NCBI GenBank assembly: GCA_965656785.1
Contig: CBFHLY010000025.1
Location: 1 to 42,073, forward strand
From: JALQTD01 sp965656785
Lineage (GTDB): Bacteria > Bacteroidota > Bacteroidia > Flavobacteriales_D > Sanyastnellaceae
Direction of reading: 5' to 3'
Length of the DNA: 42,073 bases
Shown here: in pieces, positions 26,335-34,433 of the stretch
Layout: every line of letters begins with the position of its first letter
How positions within the stretch are numbered: position 1 is the first letter of the stretch
Position numbers and translations under genes: made by a program
Notes under the pieces: model-generated
The model's input: only the letters and a program-made list of their open reading frames with translations
Database searches by the model: none
What the model was told of the DNA's origin: nothing

Positions 26335-26820
26335 ATGCTGTTCCTGCTTCCCTTGCTGGTGTTGCTCCACGACTTTCACTTCAGTCGGACGGATTTGGTG
26401 TACAGCCGCGAGGGCACGTGGCAGGTGACGGTGCGTGTGTTCACGGACGACTTTGAGGTGGAGCTGGATCGAGAGCGCGAGCGGCGGGGTGAGGAGGAAG
26501 GGCCGATTTGGCTGGGCGATGAGCGGGAGCACCCGTCGTGTGGTCGGTGGGCCGAGGCGGTGGCGATGGACGGGTGGTCGTTGGAGGTCAATGGGTTGGA
26601 GGCGCCGTGTGCGTTTTTGGGCTACGAGGTGGATTACGACGTGACGTACCTGTATTACGAGTCGGTGGCGACGCCGGTTCCGGACGTGTTGACCGTTCGA
26701 AATGAGCTGTTTTTCGGGCAATTCGATGACCAAGTGAACGAGGTGCACGTGGAAGTAAACGGGACGGCGAAGCGCGAGTTGCTCACGCGGGAAATGCCGA
26801 TTTGGACCTACAAGCCATGA
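26335..26820 (+). CDS. DUF6702 family protein, exported
   Basis: The 161-residue protein has a short hydrophobic leader (MLFLLPLLVLLHDF) and the pattern HDFHFSRTDLVYSREGTWQVTVRVFTDDFEVEL. This matches the DUF6702 family of Bacteroidota, where H-x-F-x-x-S-x-T-x-x-x-Y and RVFTDDFE are conserved. A beta-rich C-terminal half with VDYDVTYLYYES follows. The function is not known; the protein is expected in the periplasm or at the membrane surface. Its ATG follows a -7 box by five bases, and its stop overlaps the start of nth (ATGA). Confidence 0.8.
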   Translation: MLFLLPLLVLLHDFHFSRTDLVYSREGTWQVTVRVFTDDFEVELDRERERRGEEEGPIWLGDEREHPSCGRWAEAVAMDGWSLEVNGLEAPCAFLGYEVDYDVTYLYYESVATPVPDVLTVRNELFFGQFDDQVNEVHVEVNGTAKRELLTREMPIWTYKP

Positions 26821-27485
26821 AGAAAGCGGAGAAAGTCGAGTTCATTCAACAGGAGTTGCAGCGGCTGTATCCGGAGCCGCCGGTGCCGCTGGATCATTCG
26901 GATCCTTACACGCTGCTCGTCGCGGTGCTGCTCAGCGCGCAATGCACCGACGAGCGGGTGAACCAGGTCACGCCGGAGCTGTTCGCAGCCGCCTCCGACC
27001 CGGCTTCGATGGCCGCGTTGGACGTGGATTTCATCCGGGACATCATCCGTCCGTGCGGCCTTTCTCCGGCCAAATCCAAAAACATCCACCGCCTCTCCGA
27101 ACTCCTCCTCGAGCGCCACGGCGGCGAAGTCCCGAACGACCTCGAAGCGCTGGAAGCCCTCCCGGGCGTGGGCCACAAGACCGCTTCGGTGGTGATGGCG
27201 CAGTCGTTCGGCGAGCCCTCCTTCCCCGTCGACACGCACATCCACCGGCTGATGTGGCGGTGGGGCCTGACGAACGGCCGTTCGGTGGAACAAACCGAGC
27301 GCGACGCGAAACGGCTCTTCCCCCGCGACCGCTGGAACGACCTGCACCTGCAGATCATCTTCTACGGAAGGGAATACAGCCCGGCGCGGGGACTCGACAT
27401 CGACAAGGACTTCTTGCTCCGCGCCTGCGGGCGGCCGGCGGAAATTCGGAAGTGGGAGGCGGTGAAAGCGAAGCGCGCCCAATGA
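26817..27485 (+). CDS. nth: Endonuclease III (HhH-GPD DNA glycosylase)
   Basis: The 222-residue enzyme excises oxidised pyrimidines and nicks abasic sites. The helix-hairpin-helix LPGVGHKTA carries the catalytic Lys (K121), and D139 in FPVDTHIHR is the conserved Asp; the E. coli equivalents are K120 and D138. SAQCTDERVN near residue 40 is typical. The C-terminus ends DFLLRACGRPAEIRKWEAVKAK and lacks the four-cysteine [4Fe-4S] loop of E. coli Nth; only single cysteines are present. The stop overlaps the next gene (ATGA). Confidence 0.9.
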   Translation: MKKAEKVEFIQQELQRLYPEPPVPLDHSDPYTLLVAVLLSAQCTDERVNQVTPELFAAASDPASMAALDVDFIRDIIRPCGLSPAKSKNIHRLSELLLERHGGEVPNDLEALEALPGVGHKTASVVMAQSFGEPSFPVDTHIHRLMWRWGLTNGRSVEQTERDAKRLFPRDRWNDLHLQIIFYGREYSPARGLDIDKDFLLRACGRPAEIRKWEAVKAKRAQ

Positions 27486-28342
27486 TCGACTACCCGTCGT
27501 CCGTTCCGCGGGTGGAACGTTGGGGCAAGCGGGTGCGGCATGCGGTGCAGTGGCTGGGATTGGCGTTGCGGGCGGGCGGCGTGCCTGTCGCGGTTGTGGT
27601 GCACCCCGACGCGCCCTCCCGCCGGACGGCGTTGTACAAAATGTGCCGGGCGTTGGGCGTGGAGCTGACGAACCGTCCGCGCCAGCGGGTGCTGCTGACG
27701 ATGCGGTTCGAGGACGCCACCGAAAAGGCGGCTGCGCGGCCGGCTTGGTGGCCTTCGGGAGCGTGGAATGACCGGTGCGACGACATCCGGAAATCGACGT
27801 TGGACCGGGCTCACGCGCAGGTGTTCGGCTACGGCGTCGCGGTGGACCCGCGGGCGCACTCCGGTAGGATGTTGGAAAAGGGCGATGGCAATGCGGTGCA
27901 CGATGGCCGGGAAATCGTTGGGCCAGTCGATGCGCCTGCGCCGGGCAAGGTGTACCAAATCATCGTGAACAACCGCTCCTCCGACGGCCGCGCCGTGGAT
28001 TTGCGGCTGGTGTTCATCCGCGGCCAATTCCCCGCGGTCTACCTGAAGTACAAACCCGAAGACGCGCGCTACACGAACTTGACGACCTCCGTCGAGCTCG
28101 GTTCGGTGCAGGCCCTCTTCCCCCCTTCCGAACTCGATTCCGTGAGCGCATTGATGGCGGCCTTGCACGTCGACTACGCGGAGTTGGACGTGCTGCGCGA
28201 TGCGGATTCGGGGCGGATGTACGTGGTGGACGTGAACCCGACGCCGTGGGGGCCGCCTGCAGGATTGCCGGCTGCGGCCTCAGAGCAAGCGGTGGCTTCG
28301 ATGGCGGCGGCGCTTCAGTCCGCGGCGGTTTCGAGCAAGTAA
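27482..28342 (+). CDS. ATP-grasp-like protein, function unknown
   Basis: This 286-residue protein is not recognised by name. Its C-terminal half resembles the catalytic half of ATP-grasp ligases: VDLRLVFIRGQFPAVYLKYK, then a Thr/Ser-rich strand, then YAELDVLRD followed by RMYVVDVNPTPWGPP, where D-x-N-P is the metal-binding position of ATP-grasp enzymes. The N-terminal half (VERWGKRVRHAVQWLGLALR, VVVHPDAPSRRTALYKM) does not show a clear ATP-grasp preATP domain. It could be a divergent ligase modifying a protein or peptide. It starts in the stop of nth and overlaps the convergent thrC gene by 28 bases. Confidence 0.5.
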   Translation: MIDYPSSVPRVERWGKRVRHAVQWLGLALRAGGVPVAVVVHPDAPSRRTALYKMCRALGVELTNRPRQRVLLTMRFEDATEKAAARPAWWPSGAWNDRCDDIRKSTLDRAHAQVFGYGVAVDPRAHSGRMLEKGDGNAVHDGREIVGPVDAPAPGKVYQIIVNNRSSDGRAVDLRLVFIRGQFPAVYLKYKPEDARYTNLTTSVELGSVQALFPPSELDSVSALMAALHVDYAELDVLRDADSGRMYVVDVNPTPWGPPAGLPAAASEQAVASMAAALQSAAVSSK

Positions 28343-29601
28343 GCGCGCAAGGCTTCCAAGGTCGGCTCGATGACCGTGCTCACCTTCTCGCGCTGCAGGC
28401 ACTCCTTCAAGGATTCCGGGACTTCAGGATCGATTCCGGTTGCAGCACGCACGGCTTCGCCAAACTTCGCGGGGTGAGCCGTGGCGAGGGCCACGACCGG
28501 GCCGCCGTTGCGAGCGAGCACCGCTTGAGCGGCCGCGATGCCGATGGCGGTGTGGGGACACGCGAGGTATTCGTAGCGTTCCCACGCGTCGTGCATGGCT
28601 TGCTTCGTGGCCGCGTCGTCTGCGGTGTAGCCTTCGACGGATCGTTGAAGCGTTGGGAAGTCGTTTCCGTAGAGCGCTTCGAGGCGGGGCCGGTTGCTCG
28701 GATCGCCAACGTCCATCGCATTCGAAAGGGTCGCCACTGTGGGGCGGGCGGTGAAGGTTCCGGTCCGCAGGTATTCGGGGACCACGTCGTTGGCGTTGCT
28801 GGCGGCGGTGAATCCGGTGGCGGGCATGCCCATTTGGTGTGCCAACACCCCGGCCGCCAAGTTGCCCAAATTCCCGCTCGGCACCACAAAATGCGCGCCT
28901 TCCCCGAGGAGGTAAGTCGCCCACGCGTAGTACGACGCCTGAGGAATCCAGCGGGCGAGGTTGATGGAATTCGCGCTCGTTAACGCCCGCTTCTCCTTGA
29001 GCTGCGCGTCGAGGAAGGCCTCCTTGACCATGCGCTGGCAGTCGTCGAAATTGCCTTGGACTTCGAGGGCCGTGACGTTCGCTCCGGCCGTCGTGAGCTG
29101 CTGCTCTTGGATGTGCGAGATGCGGCCGCTGGGGTACAAAATCACCACGTCGATGCCCGGCACGTTCAGGAAGCCTTGCGCCACGGCAGATCCGGTGTCG
29201 CCTGATGTGGCCACCAACACGGTCAATCGGCGGTCGCTGAAGGCGCCCAGGAAGCGCGCCATCGAACGCGCGCCCACGTCCTTGAACGCGGCGGTCGGAC
29301 CGTGGAACAACTCGAGGACGTAGAGGCCATCTTCCAACTCAACGAGTTCAATCGGAAAGTTCAAAGCGGACTTCATCAAACCCTGCAACTCCTTCTTTTC
29401 CAAATGTTCCGTTACGAATGGCTCAATGAGATTCGAGGCAAGGCTCCAGCATTCCCCTTCGGGGTCTTCCAGCCACATTTCCTCGGGCAACCGGGGAATT
29501 TCATTTGGGTAATAGAGCCCGCGATCCGGGGCCAAACCTTCGATGACGGCAGCGGAAAACGACCGCTCGATTGACGGGGTAAGGAGGCTGTGAAACTTCA
29601 T
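28315..29601 (-). CDS. thrC: Threonine synthase
   Basis: The 428-residue PLP enzyme converts O-phosphohomoserine to threonine. It begins SLLTPSIERSFSAAVIEGLAPDRGLYYP, characteristic of threonine synthase. The PLP lysine lies in LFHGPTAAFKDVGARSMARFLG. TSGDTGSAVAQGFLNVPGIDV and SGNLGNLAAGVLAHQMGMP are the phosphate-binding and substrate loops. The frame extends upstream, but the ATG at 29601, inside the thrB stop (ATGA), is the natural start. It is the last gene of the thrA-thrB-thrC operon. Confidence 0.95.
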   Translation of the reverse strand: MKFHSLLTPSIERSFSAAVIEGLAPDRGLYYPNEIPRLPEEMWLEDPEGECWSLASNLIEPFVTEHLEKKELQGLMKSALNFPIELVELEDGLYVLELFHGPTAAFKDVGARSMARFLGAFSDRRLTVLVATSGDTGSAVAQGFLNVPGIDVVILYPSGRISHIQEQQLTTAGANVTALEVQGNFDDCQRMVKEAFLDAQLKEKRALTSANSINLARWIPQASYYAWATYLLGEGAHFVVPSGNLGNLAAGVLAHQMGMPATGFTAASNANDVVPEYLRTGTFTARPTVATLSNAMDVGDPSNRPRLEALYGNDFPTLQRSVEGYTADDAATKQAMHDAWERYEYLACPHTAIGIAAAQAVLARNGGPVVALATAHPAKFGEAVRAATGIDPEVPESLKECLQREKVSTVIEPTLEALRAYLLETAAD

Positions 29602-30518
29602 AGGACGTGGGCGCCGCGTGACGCAATGTGGGTGACGTGGGTGTTCGTGGGGATGCCGGCTTCGCTCAAGACGGCGTGGGCCGCGTGCGCGACGGCTTGG
29701 GCGTCGGCTTCCGAAAAGGTGATCCAAAACGTGCTTGGCCCACTCCCCGAAATCCCCCCTGCTCGCGCCCCGGCCTGCGCAGCGGCATCCGCGACGGAAG
29801 GATAGCACGGGATGAGCGGTGCGCGGCTCGGACCGATGTAGAGGTCCTCAAGGCAGTAAGCCGCGGCCACCCCGTCGTTGCGGTGGCACGCTGCGGCAAA
29901 CGCGGCGAACCAGCGCGCTTGGTCGACAGCGTGTTGGAGCGGAACGTGCTGCGGGAGGACCTTCCGCGACTCGGAGGTCCGGATTTCGACTTGGGGGTGC
30001 ACGATGGTCACGTGCCACCCTTCCGGAACCGGTAGGCTGACGGGCGCGCCTTCGGGCGGGCAGAGCACGATGCCTCCCATCAGCGCGGGCGCCACGTTGT
30101 CGGCGTGTCGGGAGCCGCTCGCAAGCGACTCGCCGTCGAGGGCAAACGGAAGCAGCTCATCGGGGCGCAAGCCGCCGTTGAGCAAGGCGTCCACGGCCAC
30201 CACCGCACCGGCGGCACTGGCCGCGCTCGAGCCGATGCCGCTGCCGGGCAAGACGTCCTTGTGGATTTCGAGCTCGATGCCGCAGGGGGCGCCGAGGGCG
30301 TTGAGGAGCGATTGGGCGGCGACGCCTGCGACGTTGCGTTCCGCGTCGAGCGAGAGGTCGGGGGCGCCGTGGATGGCGCGGATGCGGACGCTGCCGGGAA
30401 CGTCGGTTTTGCGGGCGGTGATGCGCTCGCCGGGAGCGGCCAACGCCGCACCGAGTCCGTCGAACCCGACGTTGAGGTTCGCCACCGTTGCCGGGGCCCA
30501 AACGCGCACTTCGTTCAT
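29598..30518 (-). CDS. thrB: Homoserine kinase
   Basis: The 306-residue GHMP kinase phosphorylates homoserine in threonine synthesis. The GHMP ATP-binding motif is LPGSGIGSSAASAAGAVVAV, and the N-terminal ATVANLNVGFDGLG and C-terminal GGISGSGPSTFWI boxes fit the family. It overlaps thrA by four bases upstream and thrC by four bases downstream, so the three are tightly coupled. A TAACTTCG box four bases before its ATG, inside the last thrA codons, could add an internal promoter. Confidence 0.95.
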   Translation of the reverse strand: MNEVRVWAPATVANLNVGFDGLGAALAAPGERITARKTDVPGSVRIRAIHGAPDLSLDAERNVAGVAAQSLLNALGAPCGIELEIHKDVLPGSGIGSSAASAAGAVVAVDALLNGGLRPDELLPFALDGESLASGSRHADNVAPALMGGIVLCPPEGAPVSLPVPEGWHVTIVHPQVEIRTSESRKVLPQHVPLQHAVDQARWFAAFAAACHRNDGVAAAYCLEDLYIGPSRAPLIPCYPSVADAAAQAGARAGGISGSGPSTFWITFSEADAQAVAHAAHAVLSEAGIPTNTHVTHIASRGAHVL

Positions 30519-32923
30519 GCCCCGAAGTTAGCGGTTCGCAACAGGTCGCCGAACACACCGGCGGCCGTGACGTGCGCGCCCGCACCGGCGCCCTGGATGA
30601 CCAAGGGGCGTTCCGGGTAGCGGTCGGTGGTGAACGTGAATTTGTTGTCCGTGCCGTCGAGTGCCGCGAGGGGGTGGTCGAGCGGCAGGGCTTTCAGGGC
30701 GACGCTGGCCTCGCCGTCGGAGGACCAGGTGCCGACGACGCGGAGGACGCGGCCTTGGGATTCGGTGAGTCGCGTGGCGAGGGCTTGTTCGCACCCGGGG
30801 AGGGCTGACCAAAACGCGTCCACGTCGCCTTCGAAGGCCGCGGCCGGAAGGAACGGCTCGATGGCGATGTCGGCGAGTTCGAGGGGGGCGCCGGCGAAGC
30901 GGGCGAGGATGAGGACCTTGCGGGCGACGTCGACGCCGCCGAGGTCAAGGCGCGGATCGGGTTCGGTGTAGCCGAGCTGGGCGGCTTCCCGAACCGCGGC
31001 TTCGAAGGTGCACGTCGGGCCGAAGCGGTTGAAAATGTAGTTCAGGGAGCCGCTCATGACCGCTTCGATGCGGTGGACGCGGTCGCCGGTGGCCACGAGT
31101 TGCCGGAGGGTGTGGACGACCGGAAGGCCGGCGCCCACGTTGGACTCGTTGCGGAAGCGGGCGGACGGGGCGGTGAGGACGCGCCAATCGGACATCGGGC
31201 CCACGGCCGCCACCTTGTTCGAGGCCACGGCGGCCAGGCCACGGCGGACGGCTTCGACGACGGTGGATGCGACTTCGTCGCTCGCGGTGTTGTCGACCAC
31301 GACGAGGTGGGGCAGCTCGAGGGCGAGCGCCGCGTCGAGGAGGTCGGAGGGCGCCATGGGCGGGGCCGCTTCGAGGGGGGTGGACCAGTCGTTGAGGGGG
31401 ATGCCGCTCGGGTTGAGGAGGGCGTGTCGGGAGTTGGCGAGGCCGATGACGCGGAGGTCGAGGCCGGGGAGCGTTGCGGAATGGATTTGGTCCAGCAACG
31501 CCGCGCCGACTTGGCCGGTGCCAAAGCTCAGGAGGTTCAAGCGGTGGACGCCGTTGTCGAAGAACGCGCGGTGCACGGCCCGCATGGCGCGAGCGACGTC
31601 CGCCGAGGCGACCACGACGCTGATGTTGCGCTCCGTGGATCCCTGCGCGATGGCGCGGATGTTCACGCCCGCCCCGCCGAAGGCAGCGAACGCTTTGCCG
31701 CTTACGCCGGTCGAGGACTTCATGCCGCCGCCAACGAGGGCGACGATGCTCAAGTCGGCCTCGACCTCGAGGGGCTCGAGGCGGCCGAGTTCCATGTCCG
31801 CGTCGAATTCTTCGTGCAGGGCTGCTTCCGCCGCGGCGCGATCCGCTTCGGCCACGCCCAGCGAAAGGGTGTGCTCGGAGGAACTTTGGGTGATGAAGAC
31901 GACGTTGACGGAGGCTTGGGCCAGGGCCGTGAAGACCCGGCGCGAGAAGCCCGGGCGGCCGATGATGGTGCCGCCGACGAGCGTGATTAGGACGAGGTCG
32001 TTGATGCTCGACAGCGCGCGGACCACGGCCGGTTGCTCCGGCTGCGCCACAATGCGCGTGCCGGGGGCATCGCCGTCGAACGTGCTCCGAACGATGAGCG
32101 GAATGCCCGCCTCGCGGAGCGGTTCGATGGTCGGTTGGTAGATGACTTTCGCGCCAAAATGGCAAAGCTCCATCGCCTCCTCGTAAGACATTTGGTCGAT
32201 GATGCGGGCTTCGGGGACCAAACGCGGATCCGCGGTCATCATCCCCGGCACGTCCGTGGACTTCTCCATGCACCGCGCCCCCACGGCCCGCGCCACGAGC
32301 GACGCCGTGTAGTCGCTGCCCCCGCGACCGAGCGTGGTCGTCGCTCCCGACGGACTCCGACCGATGAACCCTTCGAGCACGAGCACCTCGAAATTTGGCT
32401 CGGCCTCCACGCCCTGGCGAATCGCCTCCCGCGTCGCTTCCCACCGCACCTCAGCCGCTCCAAACTGCTCATCCGTGGCCACCCAATCCCGCGCATCCAC
32501 CCGACGAACCCTCAAGCCCGAGGCGCGCAACAACGCGACCACCAACGGCACGGCCAGCCGCTCCCCGAAGGAAACCAGCGCATCCGCACTCCGCGGGCTC
32601 AACTCGCGCAACAACGCGACGCCGCCGAGCAGCTTGCGCAAATCGGCCATGTGCCCCGCGACCTCGGCCACCACCTCGGTGACGCCCAACTCCGCGAGCG
32701 CCTCGGTGTGCCGCGCCTCCAACGCATCCACGCGCCCCTCGACCTCCTCCCCGTTCCGCGCGGCCGCGCCGAGCGCGAGCAACTCGTTGGTCACCCCGCC
32801 CATCGCCGAGCAGACCACGATGCGCTGCTGGTCCTTCCGGGCCACAAGCACGTCCGCCACCCGCCGCATGGCAGCGGCCGAAACGAGGGAACTCCCCCCA
32901 AACTTCAAAACTTCCAATTCCAT
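30515..32923 (-). CDS. thrA: Bifunctional aspartate kinase / homoserine dehydrogenase
   Basis: This 802-residue enzyme catalyses the first and third steps from aspartate to homoserine. The N-terminal kinase starts EVLKFGGSSLVSAAAMRRV with the FGGSS ATP motif and has SFGERLAVPLV and GRGGSDYTASLVARAVGA. ACT-domain sequences (VTLVGGTIIGRPGFSRRVF and MKSSTGVSGKAFAAFGGAGV) suggest feedback control by threonine. The C-terminal dehydrogenase carries NLLSFGTGQVGAALL, VASNKVAAVGPM and GSLNYIFNRF. The length is close to E. coli ThrA (820). A frame to 32950 exists through a GTG, but ATG 32923 begins the family match. Confidence 0.95.
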   Translation of the reverse strand: MELEVLKFGGSSLVSAAAMRRVADVLVARKDQQRIVVCSAMGGVTNELLALGAAARNGEEVEGRVDALEARHTEALAELGVTEVVAEVAGHMADLRKLLGGVALLRELSPRSADALVSFGERLAVPLVVALLRASGLRVRRVDARDWVATDEQFGAAEVRWEATREAIRQGVEAEPNFEVLVLEGFIGRSPSGATTTLGRGGSDYTASLVARAVGARCMEKSTDVPGMMTADPRLVPEARIIDQMSYEEAMELCHFGAKVIYQPTIEPLREAGIPLIVRSTFDGDAPGTRIVAQPEQPAVVRALSSINDLVLITLVGGTIIGRPGFSRRVFTALAQASVNVVFITQSSSEHTLSLGVAEADRAAAEAALHEEFDADMELGRLEPLEVEADLSIVALVGGGMKSSTGVSGKAFAAFGGAGVNIRAIAQGSTERNISVVVASADVARAMRAVHRAFFDNGVHRLNLLSFGTGQVGAALLDQIHSATLPGLDLRVIGLANSRHALLNPSGIPLNDWSTPLEAAPPMAPSDLLDAALALELPHLVVVDNTASDEVASTVVEAVRRGLAAVASNKVAAVGPMSDWRVLTAPSARFRNESNVGAGLPVVHTLRQLVATGDRVHRIEAVMSGSLNYIFNRFGPTCTFEAAVREAAQLGYTEPDPRLDLGGVDVARKVLILARFAGAPLELADIAIEPFLPAAAFEGDVDAFWSALPGCEQALATRLTESQGRVLRVVGTWSSDGEASVALKALPLDHPLAALDGTDNKFTFTTDRYPERPLVIQGAGAGAHVTAAGVFGDLLRTANFGA
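30523..30530 (-). promoter_or_regulatory. Possible internal -7 box before thrB
   Basis: The minus strand reads TAACTTCG, encoding the end of ThrA, four bases before the thrB ATG. Coding constraint (Ala-Asn-Phe-Gly) could explain it by chance. Confidence 0.3.
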
Positions 32924-32950
32924 GTTCTTCAACGAAGGCGATTTATGCAC

Positions 32951-32985
32951 AACGCCCCCGCTTCGGTCTACGAAACGAGGGCGTT
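32951..32985 (-). other. Hairpin between fabI and thrA
   Basis: AACGCCC (32951-32957) pairs with GGGCGTT (32979-32985), and most of the inner arms also pair (CGCTTCG against CGAAACG, one mismatch). There is no U tract on the minus strand, so it is not a classic terminator; it could be a processing or attenuation element ahead of thrA. A small GTTGC/GCAAC stem (32989-33003) follows. Confidence 0.45.
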
Positions 32986-33011
32986 GGGGTTGCGCGCGGC
33001 AACGGAATTTT

Positions 33012-33833
33012 TTACGCTTCCGGCGCGAACTTGGAAATGACTTCCTGGCTCACCCCCGTATTCGAAAAACCACCGTCGTGGAAGAGGTTCTGCATGGTCA
33101 CGTACCGGGTCAAATCACTGAACAGCGTGACGCAGTAATCGGCGCATGCCAACGCGTCCGCATTGCCCAGCGGCGACATCGACTCGCTGTACGAAACGAA
33201 TTCGTTGAAGCCCTTGACGCCGCTGCCCGCCGTGGTGACGGTGGGGCTCTGGCTCACGGTGTTCACGCGGACCTTCTTCGCGACGCCGTAGTGGTAGCCG
33301 AAGCTCCGGGTGATGCTTTCGAGCAAGCTCTTCGCATCGGCCATGTCGCCGTAATCCGGGAAAATCCGCTGCGCCGCGATGTAAGTCAGCGCGACGACGC
33401 TGCCCCACTCGTTGAGCGCATCGAGGTTCTTCGCGACGGCGAGCGTCTTGTGGAGGCTGATCGCGCTCACGTCGAGCGTGGTTTGCAACCAGCTGTAGTT
33501 GATGTCGGTGTAGTGCTTGCCCTTGCGCACATTCGGGCTCATGCCGATGCTGTGCAGGACGAAGTCGACCTTGCCGCCGAAGTGCTCCATGGCGCCTTCG
33601 AACAGCGCGGTGAGGTCCTCGACGCTGGTGGCATCCGCTGGAATCACTGGCGCCCCGCCGATTTGGGCGGCGAGGTCGTGGATTTCGCCCATCCGCATGG
33701 CCACCGGGGCGTTCGTCAGGACGATTTCAGCGCCTTGCGCATGGGCTTGCAGCGCGGTTTTCCACGCGATGCTTTGGTCGTTCAGGGCACCGAAGATGAT
33801 GCCTTTTTTGCCTTTGAGGAGGTCGTTGGCCAT
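33012..33833 (-). CDS. fabI: Enoyl-[acyl-carrier-protein] reductase (NADH) FabI
   Basis: The 273-residue SDR-type reductase completes each fatty-acid elongation cycle. It shows the FabI NADH-binding start GKKGIIFGALNDQSIAW and VDFVLHSIGMSP. The active-site pair Y161-x6-K168 lies in FPDYGDMADAKSLLES, with Y151 before it. The C-terminal VNTVSQSPTVTTAGSGV and GGFSNTGVSQEV follow. The family is a known target of triclosan. It lies upstream of thrA with a hairpin between; a -7 box sits 37 bases before its ATG. Confidence 0.94.
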   Translation of the reverse strand: MANDLLKGKKGIIFGALNDQSIAWKTALQAHAQGAEIVLTNAPVAMRMGEIHDLAAQIGGAPVIPADATSVEDLTALFEGAMEHFGGKVDFVLHSIGMSPNVRKGKHYTDINYSWLQTTLDVSAISLHKTLAVAKNLDALNEWGSVVALTYIAAQRIFPDYGDMADAKSLLESITRSFGYHYGVAKKVRVNTVSQSPTVTTAGSGVKGFNEFVSYSESMSPLGNADALACADYCVTLFSDLTRYVTMQNLFHDGGFSNTGVSQEVISKFAPEA

Positions 33834-33870
33834 GGTTGGTTGCGTTGTGTCTCGTGGACGAATGAAGGTG

Positions 33871-33878
33871 CGAATTTA
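33871..33878 (-). promoter_or_regulatory. -7 promoter box for fabI
   Basis: The minus strand reads TAAATTCG, 37 bases before the ATG at 33833, giving an ordinary untranslated leader. No -33 element was convincing. Confidence 0.4.
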
Positions 33879-33916
33879 GGCCAAATCCCGAACTCCTCCC
33901 CCCTCCCTACCGCAAT

Positions 33917-34330
33917 CCCCGCAACCGCACCTGCCGATACAGCGGGTAAATCCCGGTCCATTGAACCCCGCGCGACGCCCACCCTTTCAACGTCGGGTTG
34001 TAGGGCAAACGGGTCCCGTTTAAACAAGCGCTGGGTAACGGCGCGTGTTACGAACGGTTGAGGAAGTTGACGAAGGACATTGGGCACCGGCTGAGCGGGT
34101 CGCCGGAGGCCGATTCGGCGATGGTTTGGGGGGCGCAGGTGCTCCAGGCGAACGGGGCGGACTCGAGGGGCACGGGCGGGGCGTCCGCGCAGAGCGGGTC
34201 GACCGGGACGGGGGTGGCATCGGGCGACGGACTCCTGGTGCAGCGCTTGTTTGGCCACATTCACACCAGCTGCCGCGGGATTGCCTCGCAATTGAACGGA
34301 GGTGAAGTGAACGGAGGATTCCAAGGCCAG
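33917..34330 (-). pseudogene. Degenerate remnant of secreted-protein sequence(s)
   Basis: This gene-free stretch contains coding-like pieces in different frames. One (about 34160-34245) encodes DATPVPVDPLCADAPPVPLE, almost the same as a segment of the neighbouring T9SS protein at 36364-37641. Another frame just upstream reads NPAAAGVNV, matching FNPAAAGVGL of that protein, so the two pieces are offset by frameshift. A third piece (33917-34030) reads NGTRLPYNPTLKGW through YPLYRQVRLRGLR to a stop and looks like the end of another protein, not identified. No frame spans the region. Best read as decayed paralog DNA. Confidence 0.55.
34163..34226. repeat. 64-base near-identical repeat, copy A (partner 36911-36974)
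   Basis: Aligned by eye to 36911-36974, the 64 bases differ at three positions and have the same orientation. It lies in decayed sequence, whereas the partner lies in an intact gene. Confidence 0.85.
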
Positions 34331-34433
34331 AAGTCGCCTCGAATCAACCGACCGTGTAGAAGCACCGGAATGCCACGCACGAAACTTCAAGGGAAACGCC
34401 TTCATGACGTCAGGGTCCCATTCCCAGTTCCAA

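Noticed and set aside
28246..28983. Plus-strand frame over the thrC 3' end
   Set aside because: It overlaps threonine synthase motifs on the minus strand and has no similarity of its own.
32951..33003. Rho-independent terminator for fabI
   Set aside because: The hairpin is strong but lacks a U tract on the transcribed minus strand, so it is listed only as a hairpin.
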